Shown here piece after piece: positions 8,201 to 16,540 of a DNA stretch of 64,000 nucleotides. The notes beneath the pieces were generated by a model, which was given only the letters and a program-made list of their open reading frames with translations, was not told the DNA's origin and did not search any database. Location of the stretch: NCBI GenBank assembly GCA_017744735.1, contig JAGIAR010000011.1:80681-144680 (forward strand), written 5' to 3'. Position numbers and translations under genes: made by a program. The stretch comes from Novosphingobium sp. (GTDB taxonomy: Bacteria; Pseudomonadota; Alphaproteobacteria; Sphingomonadales; Sphingomonadaceae). Numbering within the stretch: position 1 is the stretch's first letter; the number at the start of each line of letters is the position of its first letter.

Positions 8201-8994
8201 GCCGCCGCCATCTCGCCTTCGCCTGCGGGCGCGCGGCGCTGGCGGGCACGCTCGACGCCGCCGACGGGACGACCGGGCTGCTGATCGTCTCGGGCGGCAA
8301 CGAGACCCGCGCCGGCGCCTTCGGGGGGCAGGCGCAGCTGGCCGCGCGGATCGCCGCTGCGGGCTACCCGGTGTTCCGCTTCGATCGCCGCGGAGTCGGC
8401 GACAGCGAGGGCGACAATCTCGGCTTCCGCCACAGCGCGCCCGACATCGCCGCCGCACTCGCCGCGTTCCGCGAGGCGGCGCCCCAGCTGTCGCGGATCG
8501 CGGGCTTCGGCAATTGCGACGCCGCCAGCGCGCTGATGCTGCTGGGGGGGAACGGCTTCGACGCGCTGATCCTCGCCAACCCGTGGACGATCGAGGACGA
8601 TAGCGGCACGCCGCAGCCCGAGGCCGTTCGCGCCCGCTATGCCGGCAAGCTGCGCGATCCGCGCGAAATCCGCCGCCTGCTGACCGGCGGGGTCTCGCTG
8701 GGCAAGCTGGCGCGCGGGATCCGGCAGGCCCTGCGGCCCGCACCGCCGCCGAGCGGACTGGGCGTGGCAATCGCCGCAGGCCTCGCCCGTTTCACCGGGC
8801 CCACCGCCATCCTCCTCGCCGGCCGCGACCGCACGGCGCAGGTCTTCGCCGCGACCTGGGACTCCGGGGATCCACGCCTCGCCCTCTGCCCCGGCGCCAG
8901 CCACGCCTTCGCGGAGGCGGAGGCGCGCAACTGGCTGTTCGAACGGGTGACGGAGCAACTGGAAAGCTTGCATCGCGCCGGTCAGCCCGCCTAA
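8197..8994 (+). CDS. Exosortase-A system-associated hydrolase 1 (alpha/beta hydrolase)
   Basis: A 265-residue alpha/beta hydrolase, TIGR03100-type. The start is the GTG at 8197 in a GTGA overlap with the previous stop; longer in-frame starts would run through the preceding gene. Landmarks: LLIVSGGNETRAG (first strand and oxyanion loop), VFRFDRRGVGDSEGDN (cap strand), the elbow GFGNCDAAS with Cys107 where serine usually sits, and a C-terminal CPGASHAFAE with the candidate catalytic His. A Cys nucleophile is known from dienelactone hydrolases. Its substrate is unknown; a thioesterase-like role on the carrier protein of this cluster would fit. Confidence 0.85.
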   Translation: MSRRHLAFACGRAALAGTLDAADGTTGLLIVSGGNETRAGAFGGQAQLAARIAAAGYPVFRFDRRGVGDSEGDNLGFRHSAPDIAAALAAFREAAPQLSRIAGFGNCDAASALMLLGGNGFDALILANPWTIEDDSGTPQPEAVRARYAGKLRDPREIRRLLTGGVSLGKLARGIRQALRPAPPPSGLGVAIAAGLARFTGPTAILLAGRDRTAQVFAATWDSGDPRLALCPGASHAFAEAEARNWLFERVTEQLESLHRAGQPA

Positions 8995-9025
8995 TCAGCT
9001 GCAGGGCGCGCTTTCAGGGGCTGCC

Positions 9026-9511
9026 ATGCGCAAATATCTCTTTCTTACCGCCGGCCTCGCCGCCGCATTTGCCTCTCCCGTGCAGGCGGCGGACTGGTAT
9101 CTCGTCGGCCAGAGCGACGACGATCTGTTCTTCGCCGATGCCGGCAGCGTCGCGAAAAGCGGCACCTACATGCAGGTCAACGTGCTCGACAGCATGGGCG
9201 AGCCGATCGACGATCCGGCCGGGGACATCTATTACCTCGCCGGGCCGATCAGGCTCGATTGCAGCGGCCGGAAGTACCAGAATCTCGGCAATGCGGCGCT
9301 CGGCCTCGACCACAGCTATCTCGCCGATGCCGATGTCGACAGCGACTGGCAGGCGGTCAATCCCGGGACCCATGCCGAGGCGATCTTCGATTTCGCCTGC
9401 GATGCGGGCTTCCGCGACACGCCGGTGACCGATCCCTTCGCCTATGCGGACGAATATTGGGATTACGGCACGTCCGACGATGCCCCCGCCGAAGGGCCCG
9501 TGATCAGCTAG
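9026..9511 (+). CDS. Secreted hypothetical protein (surface-adhesin-E-like)
   Basis: A 161-residue protein with a clear Sec signal peptide (MRKYLFLTAGLAAAFASPVQA, cleavage before ADW). The mature part is acidic and begins DWYLVGQSDDDLFFADAGSV, a pattern seen in small periplasmic proteins annotated as surface-adhesin E-like: a Trp, then an Asp-Ala/Gly turn, then alternating strands. Two cysteines (in RLDCSGRK and DFACDAGF) may form a disulfide. It sits just after the exopolysaccharide cluster and shares its stop tetranucleotide CTAG (9508-9511) with the convergent RNA methyltransferase gene. Function unknown. Confidence 0.7.
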   Translation: MRKYLFLTAGLAAAFASPVQAADWYLVGQSDDDLFFADAGSVAKSGTYMQVNVLDSMGEPIDDPAGDIYYLAGPIRLDCSGRKYQNLGNAALGLDHSYLADADVDSDWQAVNPGTHAEAIFDFACDAGFRDTPVTDPFAYADEYWDYGTSDDAPAEGPVIS

Positions 9512-10701
9512 CGGGCGAAGCAGCTCGCCAGCTCGACATGGGTCGACCAGCGGAACTGGCCGACCGGGCGCAGTTCCTCGAGCCGATAACCCGCCTCCTT
9601 CAGCATCGCCGCATCGCGCGCCCAGCTTGAAGGGTTGCAGCTGATATAGACGATCCGCTGCACCGCGCTTTCGGCCAGCGCCTTGACCTGCTCGCGCGCG
9701 CCGGCGCGCGGCGGGTCGAGCACCACCGCATCAAAGCGGCTCAATTCGTCGGGCTGGAGCGGGTTGCGGAACAGGTCGCGGTGGATCGCCTGGACCGGCC
9801 TGCCGCTGGTCCCCGCGGCCAGCTTGCACGCAAGATGCGCGTCGCGCGCGGCCTCGGCGGCAAGCACCTTCGCCGGCCCCGCGAGCGCGAAGGCGAAGGT
9901 GCCGAGCCCGGCGAAGAGATCGGCAATGGTGTTCGCACCATCGAGCCATTCGCGCGCGGCGGCGACCAGCGCCGCCTCGCCGTCCACGGTCGCCTGCAGG
10001 AACGCGCCCGCGGGAAACGGCACCGCCACGCCCGAGAGCGTGACCGTGACCGGCTCGGGCTCCCAGCGCACTTCCGGCCCCCAGCCCTCGTCCACCGTCA
10101 GCCGCGCGAGGCCGCTGGTGTTCGAAAAGTCCATCAGCGCTTCGGCCTGCTCGAGCCCTTCGAAGGTGAGGCCCTTGATCCCGCAATCGACCCCCTGGTC
10201 GGTCAGCGCGAGTTCGATGTTCGCCGCATACTTGCCCTTGCGGCGGGCGAGCATCGCCTTGAGCTTGCCGACCGCATCGAACAGCTCGGGCCGCAGCACC
10301 GGGCATTCGCTCAAGCCGACGACGCGGTGCGATCCGGCCTCGTGGAACCCGATCAGCGGCCCGCCTCCACCGTTGACCGCGTGCAAGGTCGCGCGGCGGC
10401 GGCTGTTGGGCGGCGAGAGGTGCGGCAGCGCGACCTTCGCGGGTTCGAGCCCCTGCCCCTCGGCGGCGTTGACCACCCGGTCGGCGACGAAGCCGGCGAG
10501 CGTCTCATCGTCGAGATGCTGGAGCTGGCACCCGCCGCAGGCGCCGTAGTGGCGGCAGGCGGCGGCGGCATGATGCGGACCGGGCTCGAGGCTGCCGTCG
10601 TCGCGGACGATGTCGCCCGGTGCGGCGCGCGGGATGTGGCGGCCGCTTCCGGTCATTCCGTCGCCCTTGGCGGCGACGCGCAGGATGGTTTCGGTGGTCA
10701 T
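9508..10701 (-). CDS. 23S rRNA/tRNA (uracil-5)-methyltransferase, TrmA/RlmD family
   Basis: Class I SAM-dependent m5U RNA methyltransferase, 397 residues. The start is the ATG at 10701 (MTTETILRVAAKGDG), overlapping the nnr stop as ATGA; the region upstream in this frame is nnr in another frame. Domains: a short N-terminal TRAM-like strand region, an iron-sulfur Cys cluster CRHYGACGGCQLQH (about 49-62), the SAM-binding LFAGLGTFAFAL, the motif LDPPRAGA and the catalytic Cys in YISCNPSSWARDA. Whether it acts on rRNA (RlmD/RlmC type) or tRNA cannot be read from the sequence; the Fe-S motif favours the RlmD type. Confidence 0.9.
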   Translation of the reverse strand: MTTETILRVAAKGDGMTGSGRHIPRAAPGDIVRDDGSLEPGPHHAAAACRHYGACGGCQLQHLDDETLAGFVADRVVNAAEGQGLEPAKVALPHLSPPNSRRRATLHAVNGGGGPLIGFHEAGSHRVVGLSECPVLRPELFDAVGKLKAMLARRKGKYAANIELALTDQGVDCGIKGLTFEGLEQAEALMDFSNTSGLARLTVDEGWGPEVRWEPEPVTVTLSGVAVPFPAGAFLQATVDGEAALVAAAREWLDGANTIADLFAGLGTFAFALAGPAKVLAAEAARDAHLACKLAAGTSGRPVQAIHRDLFRNPLQPDELSRFDAVVLDPPRAGAREQVKALAESAVQRIVYISCNPSSWARDAAMLKEAGYRLEELRPVGQFRWSTHVELASCFAR

Positions 10702-12086
10702 AGGCAGGCGGCGAGCGCCACGGGGATCTGTGCGATCAGGCTCGAAGGCGTCAGCGCCGGGCCGGCGAGCCGCCCGGCCTCGCCATGCAGCCACACCCCC
10801 TCGCAGGCCGCGTCGAAGCCATCGGCCCCGGTCGCGAGGCGGCTCGCGACGATCCCGGCGAGCACATCGCCGGTCCCGGCAGTGGAGAGCCAGCTCGATG
10901 CCGGGCACGCGACGGCCAGCCGCCCGTCGGGCGCGGCGACGAAGGTGTCCGGTCCCTTGGCAACGACCACCATTCCGACCCGCCGCGCCAGCTTGCGCGC
11001 GATCCCGGCCTTGCCCGAAGCATGGACGTCGAAGGCATCCGCGAGTCGCGCCAGTTCGCCCTCGTGCGGGGTGACGACCAGCGGCGCCGAGCGGCTCGCG
11101 AGCATGTCGGGCTTCATCAGCAGCAGACCATCGGCATCGATCACCCGCGGCACCGGCAGGCGGATCGCTTCGGCAAGCTTCTCGCGCGCCCAGTCGCCCC
11201 GCCCGAGACCGGGCCCGATCAGCAACGCCGAAAGCCGCGTATCGGTGAGCGCATCGGGCTGGACCACCAGCTCCGGCGGCGCCCCGGCCGGCACGGTGTG
11301 CGCGGCAAGCTTCACATAGCCGGTACCGCCGCGCATCGCCGCTTCGCTCGCCAGCAGCGCCGCGCCGGGCATCGCACCGGCGACCACCGCAAGCAGCCCG
11401 CGGGTGTATTTATACGCGTCGGCCGCCGGGGCCGCGAGCTTCGGCCTGCCCAGCAGAAGCGCCGCCTCGGGCATTTCGCCGACGCCGATCGGCACCAGAT
11501 GCCGCGCACCCATCGCGGATGAGGCAGGCATCGTCCAATGCGCGAATTTCCAAGCACCCAGCGCCAGGGTCAGCACGTAATCCGGCAGGCCCTCGTTGAG
11601 CGGACGGCCGCTGTCGCTCTCGACACCGCTCGGCAGGTCGATCGCGACCCGGTGATGGTGCGAATTCGCCAGTCGCCGGAGCAAGTCGAGCGTCTCGGGC
11701 GCCAGCGGCCGGGTCAGTCCACTGCCGAACAGGCAATCGACCAGCACCGCGCCGTAGGGCAGTTCGCCCGCCATCGCGGTCCCGCCGGCGTAGAGCGCCC
11801 GGGCGTTCTGCGCGGCAGCCGTGGCCGGCTGCATCGCCTCCACCACCGTCACCGGCAGGCCCTTCGCGCGCAGTGCCTCGGCAATCACATAGCCGTCGCC
11901 GCCGTTGTTGCCTGGGCCGCACAGCACGGTCACCGGCTTCGGCCAGGCAAGGCGATAGACCCATTCGGCGGCGCCGCGCCCGGCGCGCTGCATCAGCGCG
12001 TCGACCCCGGTTCCGGCATCGATCAGCGCCTGCTCAGCCGCCCGCATCTGCGCGACGGTGAGGATCTGGCTATGCGGATTTGTCAT
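10698..12086 (-). CDS. nnr: Bifunctional NAD(P)H-hydrate epimerase / ADP-dependent dehydratase
   Basis: Repairs hydrated NAD(P)H. The N-terminal epimerase (NnrE) domain has VLCGPGNNGGDGYVIAEAL and IDLPSGVESDSG. The C-terminal ribokinase-like dehydratase (NnrD) domain has LIGPGLGRGDW, VVTPHEGELARLAD, VVAKGPDTFVAAPDG and the nucleotide site STAGTGDVLAGIVAS. 462 residues is normal for the fused enzyme. The start is ATG 12086 (MTNPHSQILTVAQMR), the usual N-terminus ahead of the first helix; the open frame upstream lies inside the lipoprotein gene. It overlaps that gene by 17 nt and the methyltransferase gene by 4 nt. Confidence 0.93.
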   Translation of the reverse strand: MTNPHSQILTVAQMRAAEQALIDAGTGVDALMQRAGRGAAEWVYRLAWPKPVTVLCGPGNNGGDGYVIAEALRAKGLPVTVVEAMQPATAAAQNARALYAGGTAMAGELPYGAVLVDCLFGSGLTRPLAPETLDLLRRLANSHHHRVAIDLPSGVESDSGRPLNEGLPDYVLTLALGAWKFAHWTMPASSAMGARHLVPIGVGEMPEAALLLGRPKLAAPAADAYKYTRGLLAVVAGAMPGAALLASEAAMRGGTGYVKLAAHTVPAGAPPELVVQPDALTDTRLSALLIGPGLGRGDWAREKLAEAIRLPVPRVIDADGLLLMKPDMLASRSAPLVVTPHEGELARLADAFDVHASGKAGIARKLARRVGMVVVAKGPDTFVAAPDGRLAVACPASSWLSTAGTGDVLAGIVASRLATGADGFDAACEGVWLHGEAGRLAGPALTPSSLIAQIPVALAACL

Positions 12087-12471
12087 GCGGTTTGATCGTC
12101 GCGGGGAAACGGTAGCGGTCGTCGCCGACGCGCACATCGAGCCGGCCGTCGACCACGGCGGTCTGCGCCTGCTCGAAGCCGTCGGCGGTTTCCAGCCCGC
12201 GCCCGTCGGTCACGACCTTGAACCGGCGGAATCCGCCGTCCTTGTGATGCACCACCAGCACCAGCGCACCGGCCTCGTCACGGCTCTTCTCGACCTCGCA
12301 TTCGCGCAGGAACCACTGACCGCCGTGGATCGCGCATTCGATCAGGTCGTTGCCGTTTGCGGCAACGGTCGGGGCTTCGCTGGGGGTTGCGGCGGCGGTT
12401 GGCGCGTCGCTGGCCTGCCCGGCCTTGCAACCGGCCAGCAGCAACGGAACGACCAGCCACGCCCCCCGCAT
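12070..12471 (-). CDS. Small lipoprotein of unknown function
   Basis: A 133-residue protein with a lipoprotein signal (MRGAWLVVPLLLAGC, lipobox LAGC) and an Ala/Pro/Thr-rich linker before a compact domain. That domain contains two Cys (IECAIHGGQWFLRECEVEK) and the basic/aromatic stretch VVHHKDGGFRRFKVVTDGRGLE. I do not recognise a named family; similar small lipoproteins occur next to nnr or ilvD in sphingomonads. It starts three nucleotides after the ilvD stop and overlaps nnr by 17 nt, so it is probably co-transcribed with both. Confidence 0.75.
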   Translation of the reverse strand: MRGAWLVVPLLLAGCKAGQASDAPTAAATPSEAPTVAANGNDLIECAIHGGQWFLRECEVEKSRDEAGALVLVVHHKDGGFRRFKVVTDGRGLETADGFEQAQTAVVDGRLDVRVGDDRYRFPATIKPHDKSA

Positions 12472-12474
12472 CGG

Positions 12475-14322
12475 TCAGCCGCGCTTGAGCTGCGAGACGT
12501 CGCGCACCGCGCCCTTCGCCGCGCTGGTGGTCATCGCGGCATAGGCCTGCAGCGCGGCCGAAACCTTGCGCGGGCGTTCCTTCGCCGGGTGCCAGCCATG
12601 CGCATCCTGCGCGGCGCGGCGATGCGCGAGGTCCTCGTCCGACACCGCGAGGTGGATCGTGCGGTTGGGGATGTCGATCTCGATCGGGTCCCCGTCCTGC
12701 ACCAGCCCGATCGTGCCGCCCTCGGCCGCCTCGGGCGAGGCGTGGCCGATCGAGAGGCCCGAGGTGCCGCCCGAGAAGCGCCCGTCGGTGATCAAGGCGC
12801 AGGCCTTCCCGAGGCCCTTCGATTTGAGATAGCTGGTCGGGTAGAGCATTTCCTGCATCCCCGGCCCGCCGCGCGGCCCTTCGTAGCGGATCACCACCAC
12901 GTCGCCCGCGACCACCTGATCGGTCAGGATCGCCGCGACTGCCGCATCCTGGCTTTCATAGACCTTGGCCGGACCGGTGAACTTGAGGATGCTCTCGTCC
13001 ACCCCGGCGGTCTTCACGATGCAGCCGTCGAGCGCGATATTGCCGTAAAGCACCGCGAGCCCGCCGTCCTTGCTGAAGGCGTGCTCGGCCGAGCGAATCA
13101 CGCCGTTCGCGCGATCGGTGTCGAGCTCTTCCCAGCGGCGGCTCTGGCTGAAGGCGACCTGGGTGGGCACCCCGCCCGGCGCGGCCTTGTAGAATTCCTG
13201 CACCTTGGGATTGTTGGTCAGGCGGATGTCCCAATCGGCCAAAGCATCGCCCATCGTCGGGCTGTGAACCGTCGGGAGCGCGGTGTGGAGCAGCCCGGCA
13301 CGGTCGAGCTCGCCGAGGATCGCCATGATGCCGCCCGCGCGGTGGACGTCTTCCATGTGGACGTCGCTTTTCGCCGGGGCGACCTTGCTGAGGCACGGCA
13401 CCTTGCGCGAGAGCCGGTCGATATCGGCCATGGTGAAATCGACCCCAGCCTCTTGTGCCGCGGCAAGCAGGTGCAGCACGGTGTTGGTCGATCCGCCCAT
13501 CGCGATGTCGAGCGACATCGCATTCTCGAACGCCTCGAAGCTGGCGATCTGGCGCGGGAGGACGCTCTCGTCGTCCTCTTCGTAGTAGCGCTTGGCCAGC
13601 GTCACCACCAGCCGCCCGGCGCGCTCGAACAGCTGCTGGCGGTCGGAGTGCGTTGCGAGCTGCGAGCCGTTGCCCGGCAGCGAAAGCCCGAGCGCTTCGG
13701 TCAGGCAGTTCATCGAGTTCGCGGTGAACATGCCCGAGCACGAGCCGCAGGTCGGGCAGGCCGAGCGTTCGATCGTCTGCACTTCCTCGTCGGTCATCGT
13801 CTCGTCGGCGGCGGCGACCATCGCGTCGATCAGGTCGAGCGCGACTTCCTTGCCCTTGAGCACGACCTTGCCGGCCTCCATCGGCCCGCCCGAGACGAAC
13901 ACCACCGGGATGTTGATCCGCATCGCGGCCATCAGCATGCCCGGCGTGATCTTGTCGCAGTTCGAGATGCACACCATCGCATCGGCGCAGTGGGCGTTGA
14001 CCATGTATTCGACGCTGTCGGCGATCAGGTCGCGGCTGGGGAGCGAATAGAGCATCCCGTCGTGGCCCATCGCGATCCCGTCATCGACCGCGATCGTGTT
14101 GAATTCCTTGGCGACCCCGCCTGCCTTCTCGATCTCGCGCGCGACCAGCTGGCCGAGATCCTTCAAGTGCACGTGGCCCGGCACGAACTGGGTGAAGCTG
14201 TTGACCACCGCGATGATCGGCTTGCCGAAGTCGCTGTCCTTCATCCCCGTCGCGCGCCACAGGCCGCGCGCGCCGGCCATGTTGCGGCCGTGGGTGGTCG
14301 TGCGGGAACGATAGGCAGGCAT
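12475..14322 (-). CDS. ilvD: Dihydroxy-acid dehydratase
   Basis: Dehydrates 2,3-dihydroxy-acids in the isoleucine/valine and pantothenate pathways, using an Fe-S cluster and Mg. The start is ATG 14322 ([20 protein letters not shown]), giving 615 residues, the standard IlvD length; 24 further in-frame codons upstream do not look conserved. Cluster cysteines are in [12 protein letters not shown] and [18 protein letters not shown]. Also visible are the substrate/Mg region [12 protein letters not shown] and the C-terminal [15 protein letters not shown]. It heads a minus-strand run of ilvD, lipoprotein, nnr and RNA methyltransferase. Confidence 0.97.
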   Translation of the reverse strand: MPAYRSRTTTHGRNMAGARGLWRATGMKDSDFGKPIIAVVNSFTQFVPGHVHLKDLGQLVAREIEKAGGVAKEFNTIAVDDGIAMGHDGMLYSLPSRDLIADSVEYMVNAHCADAMVCISNCDKITPGMLMAAMRINIPVVFVSGGPMEAGKVVLKGKEVALDLIDAMVAAADETMTDEEVQTIERSACPTCGSCSGMFTANSMNCLTEALGLSLPGNGSQLATHSDRQQLFERAGRLVVTLAKRYYEEDDESVLPRQIASFEAFENAMSLDIAMGGSTNTVLHLLAAAQEAGVDFTMADIDRLSRKVPCLSKVAPAKSDVHMEDVHRAGGIMAILGELDRAGLLHTALPTVHSPTMGDALADWDIRLTNNPKVQEFYKAAPGGVPTQVAFSQSRRWEELDTDRANGVIRSAEHAFSKDGGLAVLYGNIALDGCIVKTAGVDESILKFTGPAKVYESQDAAVAAILTDQVVAGDVVVIRYEGPRGGPGMQEMLYPTSYLKSKGLGKACALITDGRFSGGTSGLSIGHASPEAAEGGTIGLVQDGDPIEIDIPNRTIHLAVSDEDLAHRRAAQDAHGWHPAKERPRKVSAALQAYAAMTTSAAKGAVRDVSQLKRG

Positions 14323-14416
14323 TGTGCGGCTCCAACTCGCTAAAAACGACGCAAATATGTGCGCCGCCCTGCGCCTACTCAAGCGCGAGCGCAAGTGTTT
14401 GCGGGTCGGACATCGT

Positions 14417-14576
14417 CTTCCCCCCTGGATGGGGGAAGCATAGCGGAGCTTGCCGCGTCAGCGGCTAGCGGCGCTTGGATGGGGGTGAGGTAGCGCTTGG
14501 ACGAGAACACCCCCATCCAGCTGCGACTAGCGAGCACGCTCGCAAGTCTTCGCATCCTTCCCCACCGAGGGGGAAG
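14417..14576. repeat. Cluster of four hairpin repeats (REP-like block)
   Basis: The gap upstream of ilvD is filled with inverted repeats: 14417-14438 (arms CTTCCCCC/GGGGGAAG), 14476-14519 (perfect 12-bp arms TGGATGGGGGTG/CACCCCCATCCA, 20-nt loop), 14530-14543 (arms GCGAGC/GCTCGC) and 14557-14576 (arms CTTCCCC/GGGGAAG). The outer pair share the same arm sequence, so the block looks like a composite of repetitive extragenic palindromes. It lies between the ilvD start and the end of the N-formylglutamate amidohydrolase gene, and may end transcription of the latter. Confidence 0.6.
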
Positions 14577-14580
14577 AAAC

Positions 14581-15309
14581 TTACCCCTCCAGCTCTATCG
14601 CCACGCGATTGCACAGCCGGACCAGCCGCTCGGCCCATTCGGCCTGCCCGGCGGCGTGGCCGATCTGATCCTGCCTCACCTCGATCCCAATGTAGGGCCG
14701 CCCGTCGGCCTCGGCGTGGCGGTTCATCGTGAAGTTGAGCAATTTGCCCGAATAGGGCTCGTTGTCGCCCACGATCAGCCCTTCGGCCTCGAGCAGCGGG
14801 ATCGCGATCCGCGCGGGGCGTTCGACCCGGTTGTAGAGGATTCCGCAATTCCACGGGCGTAGCTGGCTGGCATCGCTCTTGAGCTGCGGGGTGAAGCTAT
14901 GGAGCGACAGCATCAGCGCTTGCGGCACATCCTCAAGCAAGGCGGCCAAGGCATTGTGATAGGGACGATAATAGGCTTCGATCCGCGCCTCGCGAACCCC
15001 CTCGCCCGCGTTGCCGGGGATCGTTTGGCCATCGCTGGCAAGCGGGACCAGTCCGGGCGCATCTTCGGCGCGGTTGTAGTCGCACACGAGGCGGCTGACG
15101 TTGCCCTGGAAGGCCGCGATGCCGGGCTGTTCGGCCATCATCGCGCCGATCGCGCCGACGCCGATGTCGATCGCGATGTGATCGTCCATCAGTTCGGGAT
15201 CGACGCCGAGGTCGATCCCCTCGGGCACGCGGTTGGAGGCATGGTCCGAGACCACCAGGATGCCCCCGAAGCGCGGGGTTCCCAGCAGCCGGTATGCCTC
15301 ATGACTCAT
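14581..15309 (-). CDS. N-formylglutamate amidohydrolase family protein
   Basis: Zn-dependent amidohydrolase family (histidine degradation enzyme HutG and relatives), 242 residues. Landmarks: VVSDHASNRVPEGIDLG (metal-ligand region), DDHIAIDIGVG, LVCDYNRAED, LMLSLHSFTP and IEVRQDQIG. The start is ATG 15309 in an ATGA overlap with the ispE stop; the in-frame extension to 15441 lies wholly inside ispE. No other histidine-utilisation genes are nearby, so the true substrate may be a different N-acyl amino acid. Confidence 0.88.
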   Translation of the reverse strand: MSHEAYRLLGTPRFGGILVVSDHASNRVPEGIDLGVDPELMDDHIAIDIGVGAIGAMMAEQPGIAAFQGNVSRLVCDYNRAEDAPGLVPLASDGQTIPGNAGEGVREARIEAYYRPYHNALAALLEDVPQALMLSLHSFTPQLKSDASQLRPWNCGILYNRVERPARIAIPLLEAEGLIVGDNEPYSGKLLNFTMNRHAEADGRPYIGIEVRQDQIGHAAGQAEWAERLVRLCNRVAIELEG

Positions 15310-16112
15310 CGCAACGTCCCTTCCATCCGCCACCACTGCGGATGCTCCAGCGCTAGCCGATCCGAGGCCGCGCGCAAGTGCGCAGGATCGTCGAACAGCG
15401 CAAAACAGGTCGCGCCCGAACCGGACATGCGGGCGAGCCACGGCTCGACGGCGGCGAGCGCGGCCAGCACCTCGGCGATGGGCGGACAGAGCGCGGTGGC
15501 CGGAGCCTCAAGATCGTTGCGGCCTGCAAGCGCGATCGCGCGCGAGGTGCCTTCGGGCAGCGGCCCGCGATCCAGTCCGTCCCACGCCCTGAACACCGGC
15601 CCGGTGCTGAGCGGCACGCGCGGGTTGACCAGCAGCACCGCGGTTCCGGCAAGGTCGCTGCCCGCCGGCTCCAGCTCGGTCCCGGTCCCGCGCCCGATGC
15701 AGGTGATACTCTCGACACAGGCCGGCACATCGGCGCCCAGCCGCGCCGCCCGCTCGCGCCAGTCGTCGGGCAGTCCGTGCATCCGCTCGACCAGTCGGAA
15801 CACCGCGCCGACATCGGCCGACCCGCCACCGAGGCCGGCCGCGACGGGGAGGTTCTTTTCGAGCGCGATCGCCAGCCCATCGGCGCGCGGAAGCAGCGTG
15901 AGCGCGCGGGCGACGAGATTGTCGAACGGGTCGGTGAGCGCACCCGCAAACTCGCCGGTGACGGTCAATTGGTCCTGCGTCGCCTGCCGCGCGACAAGCT
16001 CGTCGCCCTTGTCGACGAAGGCGAACAGCGTCTCCAACTCATGATACCCGTCCTCCCGCCGCCGCCGGATGTGCAGCGCGAGGTTGATCTTGGCGTAGGC
16101 GGTTTCGTTCAC
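15306..16112 (-). CDS. ispE: 4-diphosphocytidyl-2-C-methyl-D-erythritol kinase
   Basis: GHMP kinase of the MEP isoprenoid pathway, 268 residues. Motifs: N-terminal ETAYAKINLALHI, the ATP loop PVAAGLGGGSADVGAVF and the C-terminal MSGSGATCFALF. The start is the GTG at 16112 (VNETAYAKINL); no ATG in frame gives a sensible N-terminus, and residues upstream come from a repeat. The GTG overlaps the TGA of the DUF559 gene (GTGA, 16109-16112). Its only Shine-Dalgarno candidate, GGAGG at 16121-16117 on the minus strand, is the edge of that repeat and sits just 4 nt from the start. Confidence 0.93.
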   Translation of the reverse strand: MNETAYAKINLALHIRRRREDGYHELETLFAFVDKGDELVARQATQDQLTVTGEFAGALTDPFDNLVARALTLLPRADGLAIALEKNLPVAAGLGGGSADVGAVFRLVERMHGLPDDWRERAARLGADVPACVESITCIGRGTGTELEPAGSDLAGTAVLLVNPRVPLSTGPVFRAWDGLDRGPLPEGTSRAIALAGRNDLEAPATALCPPIAEVLAALAAVEPWLARMSGSGATCFALFDDPAHLRAASDRLALEHPQWWRMEGTLR

Positions 16113-16534
16113 AATTCCTCCCCCACCGGGGGAGGGGGACCATCCGCAGGATGGTGGAGGGGGACGTGCCGCAAACGCGCCTTCCGTTGATGGCAAACCT
16201 CGACGATCCGCCTTGTCGTTGCTCCGACATCTTCAAGAACCGCGCGGGCAGGAACTCGCAAGGTCGCAACTTTCTGCGATATCAGATATTCCGACCGCCG
16301 CGCTGCCTTGCGGGCTGCATCATCGCCATTATGCACCGCTCCATCGACCTCGACGGCCAAGCGGACGGCTGCGCAGTAGAAGTCCAAGATGTAAATTCCC
16401 GCTGGATGTTGGCGGCGGAACTTGAAGCCGTCGGGCCGCTTTCGAAGTTCTCGCCATAGTAGCCCCTCGGGCAGCGTCATTTCGCAGCGGAGTTTGCGGG
16501 CGCGCTTCAACGTTTCGCGAGGTCCGGTTATCAT
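16109..16534 (-). CDS. DUF559 endonuclease-domain protein inside an inverted-repeat element
   Basis: A 141-residue DUF559 protein, a Vsr-like PD-(D/E)XK nuclease fold. Conserved family pattern: RARKLRCEMTLPEGLLWREL (about 11-30), FKFRRQHPAGIYILDFYC (38-54) with Asp51, LAVEVDGAVH with Glu62 and Asp64, and TLRVPARAVLEDV. These look like an intact active site. Residues from about 123 to the end (HVPLHHPADGPPPPVGEEL) are encoded by the left palindromic repeat, not by family-conserved sequence. The stop overlaps the ispE start. The gene has no recognised role in DNA repair here; see the element entry. Confidence 0.85.
   Translation of the reverse strand: MITGPRETLKRARKLRCEMTLPEGLLWRELRKRPDGFKFRRQHPAGIYILDFYCAAVRLAVEVDGAVHNGDDAARKAARRSEYLISQKVATLRVPARAVLEDVGATTRRIVEVCHQRKARLRHVPLHHPADGPPPPVGEEL
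16113..16170 (+). repeat. Left palindromic repeat copy
   Basis: Contains two nested palindromes: CCTCCCCCACCGGGGGAGG (16117-16135) and CCATCCGCAGGATGG (16140-16154). Its reverse complement matches the right copy over 34 consecutive bases, starting CCCCTCCACCATCCTGCGG, and again over the outer AGGAATT end. This copy encodes the tail of the DUF559 protein and ends at the ispE start codon. Confidence 0.75.
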
Positions 16535-16540
16535 GCCTGT

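Noticed and set aside
12058..14343. A long plus-strand open frame opposite nnr, the lipoprotein gene and ilvD
   Set aside because: Codon mirror of highly conserved genes on the other strand; no recognisable motif.
14417..14576. CRISPR array
   Set aside because: The hairpins differ in arm sequence and spacing; there are no equal-length repeats with unique spacers and no cas genes.
16109..16534. DUF559 gene as a Vsr mismatch-repair gene
   Set aside because: Vsr sits beside a cytosine methyltransferase; none is present here, and the protein is the shorter DUF559 type.
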